Shown piece by piece: positions 49,611-62,498 of a stretch of DNA of 64,000 bases. Source of the stretch: Trichoplax sp. H2 (lineage: Eukaryota; Placozoa; Uniplacotomia; Trichoplacea); NCBI GenBank assembly GCA_003344405.1, contig NOWV01000025.1, positions 620,001 to 684,000 on the forward strand, written 5' to 3'. Positions within the stretch are counted from its first letter, which is position 1. Each line of letters begins with the position of its first letter. The notes under the pieces are model-generated. The model had not been told where the DNA came from, searched no databases, and saw only the letters and a program-made list of their open reading frames with translations. The position numbers were made by a program, and so were the translations under genes.

Positions 49611-52561
49611 TTAATTATCGTCGCGTCCGCGCTTTCCAAAGTAGATAAAGTCCTGCGGAATACATTATTTATTATTGTTAATATGAGTTGAAAACTCTTC
49701 AGACATAAGCTGCATGATCATAATTCAATAACCAGATATCAATGGTGACGGTTGAAACAAAATACGTATGATATCAATTCAATCGAAGAAAGTAACTTAC
49801 AGTACAGTATATAGCATTACTTTAAATCATGAACGAAAAACTACTTTATCATGGGACACGAATTATCTATTCGTGATATAAAAACTTACAATTAAAAAGA
49901 TCGCTCCTAGTAAGACCGCCTTATTCTTGACTTCAGTACTTTCTGGAACTAACCATACGATTATAACATTTTTGAAGAAGATGATGAGTATTACGTTGAA
50001 TGAAATTAAAAATTATTTCATTGTCTTATAGTCAGTTTAAAATTTATGTTATACATGTTATAGCAAAGTTATCCGCATCGGTTAAAGCTTCCTTTAATAA
50101 GCCCGCCCATTCTTTAGCAATTCTACCAACTTTTTCATCATTTGTATCATGCACCTAAATTACATATTGTAAGATGATTCAGTTTTAAATAGATTTTTGC
50201 TAAACAGCCCATCAATAATAACGGATAAGCGATATGAAACAGGGTTTAGAATTATCCATTATTTTAAAATTTGAGCCTTAAATATAGGATCAAAATTTTT
50301 TCTTATTCAATAAGCAGATATCTTCTTCAATCAATATTATCTACATCAGATACAGTATACTATCTTTTAAGCGTTGAACTGAAAAATCTGCTAAATAAAT
50401 TTAAAATTTTATGCCGTATATTTGTAAGTCTTGATGACAGTCATTTAATAGGTTTCATCATTGCTGATCTAACATATTATAAGCGCGGTAGCAAATAACT
50501 ACTACATTATTGCTGATGCATAATAAAATTTACCAATGACTCATTCATTATTTTGAAAATTCTATCTAGCTATCAGAATAAATCAGATATGTCGTTTGGT
50601 CCTCTTACATAGTTATAATGGAAGAGTATTCTTATAATTAGTAGTCGCTTGAGAGATAGTGTGAGACTAGAGTCGTAAACATGATGTGTACGTTCTACCC
50701 GTGCTAAATTTTACTCAAAATCTTTAGACCTACGTCAAATTCAACATCATTGCCGCATGAACAAGTGATGCATGGTCCTTTCAAGGTAAAAGTAGTTTCG
50801 TCATTTTCATCGGTGACTGTAAAGGAAGGCCAGCATGGCGACCAACTACAAATATAAAATGTAAAATATTTACGTAAATGATTGATGTTAATATGGGTTA
50901 TCATTAGCCATCGGAAATGATTGAGAAAGTTAAGTATACGTAAAGTCGTAAAATATTAGATGTCCTACAGAAATTTCCATCATTCTACGCTTTATGCCTT
51001 AGAATCAAAACACATAAACTAATAGGTTTACGCCGGATAGAATATACTGTACTGCAAAATATTTGTGCACGACGTACTCCATGTTTACTTTGCCAATTCG
51101 ATTGCCGGGAGGTGCTTCTACTGTTAGTTCTTGTAAACAACAACACCAGCAGCAGCAAGAATTGCATCGTAGTGGTCTTGAAAGGTGAATAACTTCCTTT
51201 TTAGTGTTATCGAATATTCTCATTTCGAAAGGGCGTCCCTCACCGCAACATTGCAAATCACAACAATTGATTTCTAACAACGAAGCAACTTGACTTTAGG
51301 AAATTGCAGAAAGCCAGAAAGCATGAATTCAATATTTTCCATTTGTATTTATGGAATTTGATTCTAAATCAGTATATATGTCAGTCTTACCTTCGCTGAC
51401 GTAGTATATTTGCTGTCCTTGTTTATTTCTAACGACGTAGGTATTAGCCGTCTCGATATCGGTCATTACTTTTAATTTGATATAATTAAGACATTAGTAT
51501 TGAAATCTGTTACGATTTTCGAGCTTATGGCTATTATTTTATTTGTTTCAGAATCTTTCATAAACGCCAGTGAAGGGTATTGAAAGTCGCTAAATAGAGT
51601 TAACTTTTTCATTGTATACCTTAAATTAAACAATAAAAATACCAGACTGGATTCTATTGCTATGATTTAAATATGAAAACGGTATTCTTAAGACTGTTTT
51701 ACAATTTGCTATAACTCGCTCTATAGTACGGTAATAAAAGCCATATATCGCAGAAATTGGATTTACTAATCGATTGATAAGCACAGCACGTTAAATTGTT
51801 ACTTTTAAGCTAACGTTAACATATTTGCATTTGAAATAAACTCAAAATTTCATTAATAAAAGCTATTCCTGAACTAGAATAAATTTACGTGCATGCTTAA
51901 ACTTTTTACTGATGCAAAAAATAGAAGCGCGATCTATTAATTAAATCTAGTGAAAGGAAGGGTATAACAAATCATTTATCTCACAGGCTGCTTTGCTATA
52001 CTTATTAAGTAAAATAATTAAATCTCAACTCAGAATTTAGGGATACATTATAATTCTTCCCATGTTGCCCACAGATTAACTCTGCAGACTACCGTAGATA
52101 CAAACATGAATAAGTGTATTATATTTAGCATATTCACTACAAATCTGTAAATCAGAAAATATCTAGTACTGAAAAATGATCTAATCATCTATTGCTCAAA
52201 TATTTAAATACTATCATTTTTGTAGCTACGATATCAAAAATATATTAGACATCGTACTCTTACGATTTGGAGGTAAATTTTCAGAATGATATAGGGATGA
52301 TAATGTTAATGGTAATAACACTAGGCTAGATGTAAGCTTACACTGAAAGACTCCGACGTCTTCTCGAATCAGTAAAGTATCAATTTGAGCGAGATATTCC
52401 AATCCAGGTGGACATTCTACAGCACTGTCTGGAGATGGTGCCCAGTTAATGCTTGGCTTATCCTCATTTGGCTGTTGTTGAATTAATTTTGCAGATGGAT
52501 CATCAGATGGAGTTGTTCCGTAAGTAGGCTGAGAAGCTGAATCGACTGGTTGTTGGCTCAT
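49611..52561 (-). CDS. PLSCR: Phospholipid scramblase C (diverged)
   Basis: Third paralogue, seven exons, 268 residues. Exons: 52561-52342, 51468-51391, 51273-51078, 50845-50734, 50154-50055, 49948-49890, 49652-49611. It begins MSQQPVDSASQ and keeps INWAPSP and [16 protein letters not shown]. Core: GQQIYYVSE, LQCCGEGRPFEMRI, cysteine-rich CNSCCCWCCCLQ, APPGNRIGKVNMEDW and GPCITCSCGNDVEFD. The calcium-loop region reads DADNFAI-TFPES: the last acidic position is changed. The membrane helix NKAVLLGAIFLIDFIYF is present and the tail KRGRDDN is short. Exon order and phases match A and B exactly, so all three descend from one gene; C is the most diverged and may act differently. Confidence 0.93.
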
Positions 52562-55330
52562 AATCTTAGCAAAGCGTTGGTAATGTCGCGAAAGAAAAAA
52601 ATAACGATCAATGATATTTTGGCCAATTATCTGATATTATAATTGATGATGGATTTTATTATATCTACATGAAAATTCATTTCATTTGCTCACCTTCTGT
52701 AAATATTTTAAATGGCGTCAAAATAAAATGCTTGAGAGTAGAATAATTAGCGATGATATTTTGCTAGGGAAAAATTTTCTAGTGTATACTAAATGAAAGC
52801 TTTACTAACGGTATATTTACTCAATAATATGATTAATTCTTATAAATATCTATGCACCTTCAAGTAAATCTTATATAAGATTGTGCTTTCGTGTTAAAGC
52901 TATGCATTCAAGGAATAAAATTATCAAATCTTCAAGTTGTTAAGTGTGCTACGATACTACACTATAGGCGGCATTGATATCTAGCGATGAGTCATTATCA
53001 AATAATCAATATGCTCTTAAACCAATTATGAAGCAATTGAACGCCTACTGGTTCTATTTGACTGAGATCACTATTTAAAGTAATGGTGTTCAATAAAATA
53101 TGGTTGCATAATAATTGGTAAATTACCGTACTCCATTTTTTAAACTTGTAAAAGTACTAGTATAACATTAAGACAGTTACTTTATTGCAGTACGTCAAGA
53201 CTCTAAACTTGAAAGTTTATTGTCTAACAACAAATTTTGGTAGAGAAGCAAGGTAGCATAAAATAATTAACGAAGCTTAGTCTTAACTAGTGAGTCCTGA
53301 AATATAGGTAGAGATCTAAATCTTGATAACTTTTAACTCCAATGTCTCAAATCAACATGCAGCATTCCTCAATTATAATTAAACCTAGAAGTAATATTTT
53401 AGAAAATGATTTACAATTAGTGGTATCTACTTGATTCGCAGATAATAAATTATCTTAAAATTGATTTCGCAGTTCTAAACCTATCATGGTGATTTAAGAT
53501 ATGGACAAGTGTGTATACTTGAGCTCTTTTACATCATCCAGCATCATTTTAAATACCAATTGATAGCTATATCTAGTAGTACATTCTATTAAGCAGTATT
53601 TATTAGCGATCTCCTCAAATGACAGTAACAATACAAGCCCTGATGTAATAAGAGTAGCAACTATCTATGATAATACTGCATTTGATAATAGATGATATAG
53701 AGATATCGTTAATCATTGACCATAATTTTAAGCTGTATAATTATTAAGTTATCTGTAATAGCTGAAAAGTTCCGATAAGGTTATACAGATGTCCTGGGGC
53801 GTATTATTTAATTTATTCGATAAATTTGGTCTAAGAAGGTTTTACTCATTCAGAGTTTACTAGCTTGTTATCTCCAGTAGAGAAATTATATGGATGATGA
53901 AAACTGGTGGTCATGATTTGTCATGGAAGTTTGACGACTTAGCTTTATCTATTGCAAGCTTTCGGTAGCTAATGTTACTTCAACTGCGCTAGTATGTGCC
54001 ATTTAGTTTGCCACAAATTGGCGACTTGGATCCTACCTGGATACAGTTTTCGTGAATGGATCACTGCTTGTACTATTATCTTGAATGTTTACTTTCTAAT
54101 GATCTGATCTTATTTTGGGAAAATCGTCTGCACAACTCGGGTAGCTCACAATATCAACGGAGTTTAAATTAGTGCAAAATGTAATCCTGTATGGTGCTCC
54201 TATGAAGGCCTGCCTGGTCGGTTTAACGCAGAGGATGTATCTAAATATAAGGGAATTGGATATAATTATAGTATCGTACTCGTTGCAAATGTAGTTAGTA
54301 GTTTTCTACCCAGTTTAGGCTTCCAATTTTGTATGTAAAGTGGGGGTAGCAAAGCAAATACTGTACAGTATTTACAGAACAGTGCATCATTTATTCTTAA
54401 ATATTTAAAGAAAAGAAAGACTCGACTCCAATATGCTAACGAGTCCTATTCGAGAGTATATTAGTAGAATTGTTACCGTCCGTTTATACAGGTTACTTAT
54501 CAAGAGAATTGTAATTTGAAAGCATATTATTGGCATGTAATCACTCCAAATCAGTTCAATATCAGTTCAATGATTGTACACGTACAGTATTAAATAGTAG
54601 ATGCTACCACAACAAGTTTTGTGAGAATAAGCAGAGCATTCAATGCGTTCGGGTGGAACTAAAGAAGTGGGGCAATTGTAATCGCTTAATAACAACGAGC
54701 TTTCAACCGTTGCTTTTAAGATGATTAAGTTCAACAGTCAAATCCAGTTTCAGAAATGAATGAATCTTGGTTCAGACCTTATTACAGGTGCAATAATTGT
54801 AGAACAAACATGATTATGCATAATTTAGGTATAACTTTAGTTATGGCGTTCAGCATGACAACTTATTTCAACGACTACAGTTAAATGTGACCAGTATTGA
54901 TAGAGATACAAACTATTAAAAGATGTTAATGCACATTTCTTCCAATTTTTACGGTAAAGTTTACAAGTACTTAGAAGTAATAATAAAGAATTAACCAGAT
55001 TGAGGATTGTACTTCATTTCAAATTTACGGTATTTGCCTGACGACACAAATAAGGTGTCTGAGCAGCAAATTTTGACTGACGTTGCAATGATAGCCGTAT
55101 GAAGATTAATAAGGAAGTAGAGTAATGTTATTGGATTTGTATTTATAGTGTCCATTCACTCCTCAGTATTCCATGATGTTAAAGCAACTATGGATTAGAG
55201 CTTGGATGCACTGGGGGATAAAGAACACTTTGAAATTATGTTATAGAGATCTCTGTATGATGAACCTTTCGTGTTTTAAGATACTGACATCCTACAGAAC
55301 TTCTTCTACAGGTTGCTTCCATCGTCACGA
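52562..55330. other. Spacer, no confident gene
   Basis: AT-rich region upstream of scramblase C and downstream of the cupin gene. A 53-codon open frame on the plus strand near 54177-54338 (CNPVWCSYEGLPGRFN, then a hydrophobic stretch) could be an exon or a relic, but I found no partner exons. Nothing else recognised. Confidence 0.4.
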
Positions 55331-55666
55331 TTATTCATTTGATGATTCAGCATTATAGTGTATCGCCAACCAAACCACAGGTGGTTGCGTTGAAGTATAA
55401 GTAACCCAGTGCAGAGTATGTTTAGGAATGTTAAGGATATCTCCTTTGGTTAAGACAATTTCGTCTTGATCTTTGAGCTTTAATTTAGCTTGGCCCTGTA
55501 GTACCATCACTAATTCATCGCGATCTTGGTCATAGGGTTCATCAACAGGCGTGATTTGTCCGTAAGAAACAATTCTTTCAACCATCGCATCTTTCGCTTG
55601 CATTATCGTTTGCAAGATTTCTTCCGATGAATTGTCAGGATAGTCGAACAAATTTTGCAGTGCCAT
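55331..55666 (-). CDS. Intronless cupin-domain protein, bacterial type
   Basis: A single 111-codon exon. It matches a small cupin family common in bacteria, with the layout ERIVSYGQITP, then YDQDRDELVMVLQG, KLKLKDQD, LTKGDILNIP, HTLHWVTYT and VWLAIHY. The conserved cupin motif 1 is atypical: the family pattern usually has metal-binding His residues, and here GQITPVDEPYDQDRDE offers mainly acidic residues, while motif 2 keeps GD-P-H. The catalytic activity is therefore not predictable. It is the only conserved gene here without introns, in a region where other genes have 7-37 exons. It may derive from a bacterial gene or be a processed copy. Codon and base composition look like the surrounding genome. 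The start MALQNLFDYP fits the family N-terminus. Confidence 0.82.
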   Translation of the reverse strand: MALQNLFDYPDNSSEEILQTIMQAKDAMVERIVSYGQITPVDEPYDQDRDELVMVLQGQAKLKLKDQDEIVLTKGDILNIPKHTLHWVTYTSTQPPVVWLAIHYNAESSNE

Positions 55667-55909
55667 CGATTCTCTTCGTAGTTCAGATACGTAACAGAGT
55701 TGACTTAACTTGCCAATAGTGAATATTAAAGCGTCGATTGTGCAGTGTTTCGATTGGAGATTTAACCCAGCAGCAGCCTACTTTGTATGCGTTCACTTTC
55801 AAGTGGCCTAAAGGTTGCCAAATCAACGTCAGAAGTGAGCTAATTTTCAAGCTGCTGCAGCGAACTTTATCATCAGCTACGACGAGGATGACGGACAGCT
55901 ACCAGACAT

Positions 55910-56480
55910 CTGCAGTACAGTACTTTACCTGAACTGTACAGTAAAAACGTAGAGTAATATACTGTAGCGTACAGTATTGTACAGTACTGTACTGTACTCA
56001 TATGAGAAAGGTTTGGAGCTTGCGCCGTGCCATTGCATCGGCTATTGCATTTAGTTAGCAAATATATTTGTTCTACTGTCTGCAACAGTATTTGAAGGTA
56101 ACTTTCGTTACAGAGCTTAACAGTACAGTACAGTACTGTACTGTAAATCCCTGGTACTACAAGGCTATACAGTATAAGCAAAAAAGCTTACGTGGAATGT
56201 TTCTAAGCATGCAATGGTGCAAGGCTATTGCATTTAGCAAGCAAATATATTTGTTCTACTGTCTGCAACAGTATTTGAAGGTAACTTTCGTTATTACAGA
56301 GCTTAACATTACTGTACTGTACTGTAAATCCCTGGTACTACAAGGCTATATAAGCAAAAAAGCTTACGTGGAATGTTTCTAAGCATGCAATGGTGCAAGG
56401 CTATTGCATTTAGCAAGCAAATATATTTGTTCTAATGTCTGCAACAGTATTTTAAATGCTTATCATACAAACTGTATTGT
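55910..56480. repeat. GTAC tract and ~180-bp direct repeats
   Basis: A TACTGTAC-rich tract at 55910-56010 is followed by two full and one partial copy of a roughly 180-bp unit beginning near 56046, 56228 and 56406, each with CAAATATATTTGTTCTA and GTCTGCAACAGTATTT. Units include their own GTAC tract near CAGTACTGTACTGTAAATCC. Open frames here on both strands are not credible genes. Confidence 0.85.
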
Positions 56481-57670
56481 TTCCATATGGCAACAAGAAG
56501 TCTAAGAGCAACTGCGATAGCGGCTGCGCGAATTAAAGGGTTTATTAAGGTAACTTTCATGACAGAGCTTATTTTGCAGTCTTGCGCACCCATTTCTAGA
56601 CTTTTCCATACAAAAACATACGCTGCGAAAACAGAATTTAGTATGAAATTGGCCGTAACGCAGGTAGAGTAAAGCACAGCAACAGCAATTCGTACCGTGG
56701 TGAACCTTTAAACGATCCGTGCGCAGAAGCTCAGATTTTTGCAGCACAAAATCGCCATTTCTCCTTTTCTCCAACAAGTAATGGCGTTCCTCCACCAAAT
56801 TGATGCTGTTCGGTAGCCCTCACTGAGCTGTACACGTACATACCGAATTCGGTGCATACTAATTGAAGGCTAAAATACAGTGAGGGCAATTTTGCCTTAG
56901 CAATATCAATAACAAATATAATGGATGAACCATTGACGTTGGCCACTTTATGTTAACAAAATTAAATAGTATCATGCGAACTTAACTCTGAAAGTGATTC
57001 TTACGGCTATAAAATGCAAGATTACCAATAATTTATTATTTTTATCAAGACATTATCGTAATGACTTATTTTAATAACTTCATAATCAGTGATAACGAAT
57101 TAATTTAGGCTGGGGCATTTGCAACCATGTACAGTGGGCGGTACTGTATTTTGAGGTATACAAATACAATACATCAATTAATATCGAAAACATGCAAGAT
57201 TAACCAGCTCTGAGTAATTAATCACCACCAAATTTCAATATAATTCACGATTCTTCAGTATGGCATATTGCCTGCATAGAAGACATAAACGGGATACATG
57301 TATTGTCAATGACAAGTTGTTAAGTGAGCTCTTATGTAAAGTAACAACGCAGAGGTCATGCTATTTTGGAGTTACCAATGGATTCAGAATGAATCAGCCT
57401 AGTTTGGTATTTATAGGAATTGAATAAGGTTATATGCTAACGTAATAGTAGCGCGAATCTATTAGAGCATTACATGGATATACTCGTAGATGTAGCTATC
57501 TAAGACTACACTTTTCTTTCCTAGCGAACGTAACTCTACTCCAGCAAATGTATTTTTCACCGGTTCTTGAAAAAGATTTCGAAGTGAAATGACGAGGCTA
57601 ACGACTTAAATTTTTAGTCTAAAAGCTATAAAATTGGATATTCATCAGTTTAATCTTTGCTAATACTTAC
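56481..57670. other. Spacer with possible 3' end of the MS4A-like gene
   Basis: The open frames at 56432-56946 overlap on both strands and carry no recognised domain. The part nearest 57670 should include the last exon(s) of the minus-strand MS4A-like gene; a candidate is 57600-57560 (PRHFTSKSFSRT), not proven. Confidence 0.4.
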
Positions 57671-58556
57671 TTTGATTGCAGCAGGGCCATAAACATGTTT
57701 CGTAAGCATATAGATAAAACAACTTCCTGTTATAAACTGAATTACTCCAATGATAGCCGAAACAACATTGAACCACAGAGTTGATTCTCGGACTTCAGAA
57801 TTTTTAAGATTCAAGTTCGATGATAGATTAATACCAAGTTGGATAGATGATGTGATCAACGTAATAAGGGAGAAAAAGTAGAAGCAGTGTAGCTAAGGTT
57901 TACAATATAAACGGAATAAGAGAATTCGAAAATGTAAGAGCTATGCAATTACTTAATTAAATGTTTTAACGCAATGCAGTATAGTAAAAGTAATTTATAC
58001 ACATTACACAGTAATATCACTACATGAGATTGAATACTACTACAACAACGATAATTCATTCATTGGACTGAAATCTTACCAAATGGGGCTTGGTTTGATT
58101 CTTTTGACTAATAATAGAATAATATCCGCTTGGAATATACTATAAGAGACAGCGCCCGGAATTAAATAAAGTAAAATATCCTGTAAGATGAATCTACTTT
58201 AAATTTATAATTTACATAAGCCTCATAATTTTAACATTTGAATTATCCCTGCTACCGGTATCCTGTTATGATTACTTGGTAGCACTTACCAAGATCGCTC
58301 CCCAAACATTAACGGCAATAGCCATTGCGGGATTGTATTTATGATTAGAATCCACGAGGCCAAAAATACCGATTACAAAGCTTGATATACTAACTAATAT
58401 ACAGTTATAGCCAAGATTCCGTGATGGAAGATGAACACTCTGTGGTAATGAGTAGATGGAATCTGAAGAGCGATCAGTCTCAGTAGTAACGTCTTCCATA
58501 GCAGAAGTGTCTTCTGTAGTCGTCTCTTCACAAGTAAAGTCGATGGACATGGCCAA
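57671..58556 (-). CDS. MS4A-like four-pass membrane protein 1 (3' end unresolved)
   Basis: Three exons resolved, all in phase 0: 58556-58290, 58139-58080 and 57892-57671. Exon 1 encodes an acidic Ser/Thr-rich cytoplasmic N-terminus (ETTTEDTSAMEDVTTETD) and two hydrophobic segments (ILVSISSFVIGIFGLV, then AMAIAVNVWGAIL). Exon 2 is exactly 60 bases (YIPSGYYSIISQKNQTKPHL). Exon 3 holds two more membrane segments (CFYFFSLITLITSSIQLGI and NVVSAIIGVIQFITGSCFIY) separated by a loop. This is the MS4A/CD20-type layout. At least one more exon must follow the donor at 57670; I could not place it. The paralogue at 62499-63725 has the same exon-2 length and phases. Function unknown; vertebrate MS4A proteins associate with receptors and channels at the plasma membrane. 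Confidence 0.75.
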
Positions 58557-60840
58557 TTATAATGTATAACAATTCCTAGTCTCTAATAAAAATGTAACAG
58601 AAATTAAACTGTTCAACTATTTTAATATGACAGAAAGTATGCAGCAAGAAATTCCGATCCATTAGCAGTGATATTAGGTGATAATTCATTAAAATTGGGG
58701 CATTACCGTTAATTCAGGGATGATCTAAGGCGCTGAAAATGAATTAATCAATTATTATGTCAACTATGGACGTAATAAAATTTTGCAAATCTAATATTTG
58801 TGCAGAAAATACAAAATAGTTTTTACAATGCATCAAAATAATGTTAGAACGTTAAGCGAACATTAATAGAATATCAAGCGAACATCAATAGAACATCAAG
58901 CGAAATCATATCATGTGTAGAGCATAATCACACATACCAAGACAGCATCTGCTATGATAATCTGATAGTTTCATAGTATACATATTTCGCAGCGTTTAAT
59001 CATTTATAAAGTCATCGATCATGTTCAATGAACTCTACAAATTTCAATTCTGGTATTTTACTATTAGCAGAGATATTAGATGCACGAATCGTAATTTAGT
59101 ACCAGGTTGAATTATTAATTCGTAACTAGATTCTTAATTAAAAATTTTTGCTACCGAGGCATCGGCAAGGAGTTCAAAAAATTAGTTGAGCCATATCTCA
59201 TTATAACTTTGTCAATCACAAGTTTTTTCCTATGGTCTGCCATTGCTAAAATTAAAATAAAACTGTATCATACGGGTATACTTAATTACTGTTACAGTGA
59301 GTCATTATAAATTATAGCTGCGCAATATTGCCAGGCTTGTTAAATTTTTTGAGTTATTTAAACAAATGTCATGATATTCTATATCTAATAATAGCATTCC
59401 ATTTAAATTTGATCGTTAAACTCAAATCAATTTCGATTGTTTCCTACGGTGATTTTCAAAATAATTTATTGTGAACGAAAATGTCATACTTTACAGTTTG
59501 GCCGATTGAAGGATTAGAAAACTAGTAAGATTTGTTTCTGAATTTGTTCATATTATAAAGCTTACAAAAAGAAACTAGTGCCATCCATTATCTACAACTA
59601 TTATTAACTTCGATGCACGCGTAGATCGGAATCGTCTAATTGCAAACTTTGATGAAATACCTTACTTTTAATTCAAACCGTTTTATCGCATTAAATGCGA
59701 GTTGCTGAAGTAAGCGGGATTTACTGTTTAAATTGATTACGAAAGAACTGATGCAAATTACCTTTCTGCAATTAGTTTCTGTAGTCATAGTTCTATAAAA
59801 ATAAGTCATATAAATAAATGAATCCATACAATTAATGATATACAGGAATCACGCTGGAATCACAGATTTCATCGACATCGTAGAGAATTTGATCAGTGAC
59901 TGTATCACCTATCGACTGCATTATTTGCATATTATTTATAGTAGAATATGTCTATATTGAGGTAATGATTCCAAGAAACGAATATTTGCAGTGAATTTAC
60001 TTATAGAGAATCACTAACATGGCACAGTGAAATATTTTCAAAGTGTGAATATTCTCACCTTTAAAATAAGACAATAATTTTACCCTACTAATCTACTATA
60101 TTTTATATCGTGCAATTTGTAAAGATTTGAATTCACAGTAAAGATAGTAAATTAAAGGCGTATTGATAGGAGTATCCGTCAGCAAACCAGTTATGCAATA
60201 TTTTATCTACTTAATCCCATTTTCAGCTTTTTTATCGCTAAATATTTTAGAATTTTTCGCCCAGTTACCTTTTATATTGTACACATTAAAGAAACGGTTT
60301 TGATTTAAATAGTGATTTAATTTTGACAAAGTATTTCTCCTATATGAAGACTTCCATAAAATTTATATCTATTTTATGGGATTAGTTTAGTGTACTCGCA
60401 ACTTTAAGAACAATGTCGTAGTTTATATCCCTAAATACCATTCCCATCGACTCTATTCTGATAATGAATTGAATTTTGATTCAATTTACTTCTAATTCAA
60501 ACAATTTTATATTGACAGGTATTTGGTTTTAAAATCATTTTTAAAATTTACTATTACTTAGGTTATTTTAAATCATATTATACAACTATTGAAATTAAGT
60601 TTAAATGACTTACTTAAATGTATTATAGCGAAACAAATTATGAGTTACTGTAGATCCAATCCTTAATTGCAAATAAGGAATTAAAATGTTTTACGAATAC
60701 AACTGTTAATGGAATCTTTTGAAACATATAAATATACGTAAGGTAAAATATTAAATAGGTAAGCTTAGGAGAGAATTTTTTCGAGGGATAATTGTTGCTG
60801 TAAACAGTTAATCAACTATATGATAGGTATCTAGTTGAAA
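58557..60840. other. Spacer, no gene recognised
   Basis: Long AT-rich stretch upstream of the first MS4A-like gene. A short direct repeat of ATCAAGCGAACATCAATAGA lies near 58865-58900. No coherent exon set or RNA gene was seen; the frame at 59636-59827 has no support. Confidence 0.45.
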
Positions 60841-60849
60841 AATCAAGCC

Positions 60850-61440
60850 AATTCGTTTTAAATGCGATTTTATTAGTTCACTTGCTGTGTGACTAGCACT
60901 TTCTAAATTTATGTTCTTTTCGAGTAGAAGTCGCTTTGAAATTGATTGATTTCTGAGTCCTGTAATGAATGCTTATAGTAGGACTGAGGATAGTTCAGAT
61001 GGCGAGAACTCGCAGGTAGAAGCCAAAAGGTGGAGGTTTGCTACAAAAGTCTGTAGTGTTTCACCTTCTTTCTGTCTATACGTATATAAGTGACGTCTTT
61101 CAGCTTGTACCATTTGTACAGGTTAAAAATATGTTTGTAGAATGGAATTAATTTCTTTTACTTTGAGATCCAATGGATTTTTTTGGCTAGCTAGATTAGC
61201 TAAGATCTTAAAATATTCAGCGCCCATGCTTACCAATAAATAAGAAATGTGCCTAGATAGCGATACATCGACTGCCGGCATTGTTGCGCGAAATCTTCCT
61301 GAATAGTTGCACCAATCATTTGATTGCAAATCATATTCTGAAAGTGGTAGTGGTAGTACAGACCCCATCCTCGTTGCCAGTTGTGCTGATGTAGGTTATT
61401 TGATATCGGCTAACTCTGTAGGCGGATCTACGGCAGCCAT
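60850..61440 (-). mobile_element. Decayed Ty3/gypsy-type Gag fragment
   Basis: Minus-strand fragments resemble the Gag/capsid region of Ty3/gypsy retrotransposons: WCNYSGRFRATM, then SYLLVSMGAEYFKIL, then a second frame with HLYTYRQKEGETLQTFVANL and FITGLRNQSISKRLL. The copy is broken: an in-frame stop follows the first ATG (61440) after 14 codons, the frame shifts near 61100, and a further stop interrupts it near 60975. No protease, reverse transcriptase or LTR pair was recognised nearby, so it is a truncated dead copy rather than an active element. Confidence 0.75.
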
Positions 61441-62498
61441 GATACGTTAATAGTAGTGAAGAGCGTGGAGATAGATAGAATGATCGTATTCGAGTGTGTG
61501 TTTTAAAGGGTTTTATTTAAGCAATAGTACGCGTGTTACAAGCTTGACCAACATGTAAGAGTTAGTATCAAGACGTGACATGAAATAAAGCGAGGTAAAG
61601 TAAATTGAATAATATTCTTAGCATGATCGAGTATTTATACCAATGCTTAGTCCTGTGATTACAATAATAAGTTATACTGCATACTGTATGTATTAGTATT
61701 TTCTATAAGATATAACATATTACTTGTCCAACATCATACAAACTGCAGTATAAGTTACATATTACGTATCTAAGATACTACATCTGCTACTGATTATTTG
61801 TGTGGAAGCTTTCTGGGTCGTTAGCGTAAAAGACTGGCAAAGATAAGTTTTGTTTATAAATTAACTTACAACTACACCTCGTTTGCTTAGTTTAAGCATC
61901 CTTATACAGGCATAATAATAACTATGCACTCGTTACTAAATTGAGCATTTATGATATTTTGAAGGGAGTTGATTAATATTTGTACTCGAAATTCCATCAA
62001 AGTTAAAATTGGAGTTTACAATTACTTTAGATTTCATGCTGTAGTTCGCTAGCATTTCATTATTCTTAAAATTGTATTTGTGTTAACAGCAGCCTTGCTT
62101 TTAGTTGATAAAAGTATTTTCTTTTCACAATACAAAGAGTTTGATCGCTGAGTTGAATATTTTTTTACGTTTTAGTGAACTCAGGTAATTCTTTATTCAG
62201 AACATAGTAACGAATTAAAAATTTTATCATAAAACTGAAAGAGAAATAAATATCGTATTCTCAAATTATTGATCTAGTTAGCTATAAAATGGAGACAAAA
62301 TTGAGTTACAGGCTATTTCTTGTTAGCGAGGAAAGTAATTTAAATTTAAATACGTCCATAAGTAAATGCATAGAGAGTAAGTAAAGTATGAAACGAATTT
62401 ACACAAAATGATGGCTTCAGATTAGAAGTTACTGTAAAAAGATACGTAATTAAAGATACTTTAAGCCCTGAGCTATGACTCTTTGATGCTGTATTAAA
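61441..62498. other. Spacer, no gene recognised
   Basis: AT-rich; lies downstream of the second MS4A-like gene and upstream of the Gag fragment. No repeats or coding exons recognised. Confidence 0.45.

Noticed and set aside
54177-54338. Frame reading CNPVWCSYEGLPGRFN followed by a hydrophobic segment
   Set aside because: No start, partner exons or family match; kept only as a note in the spacer entry.
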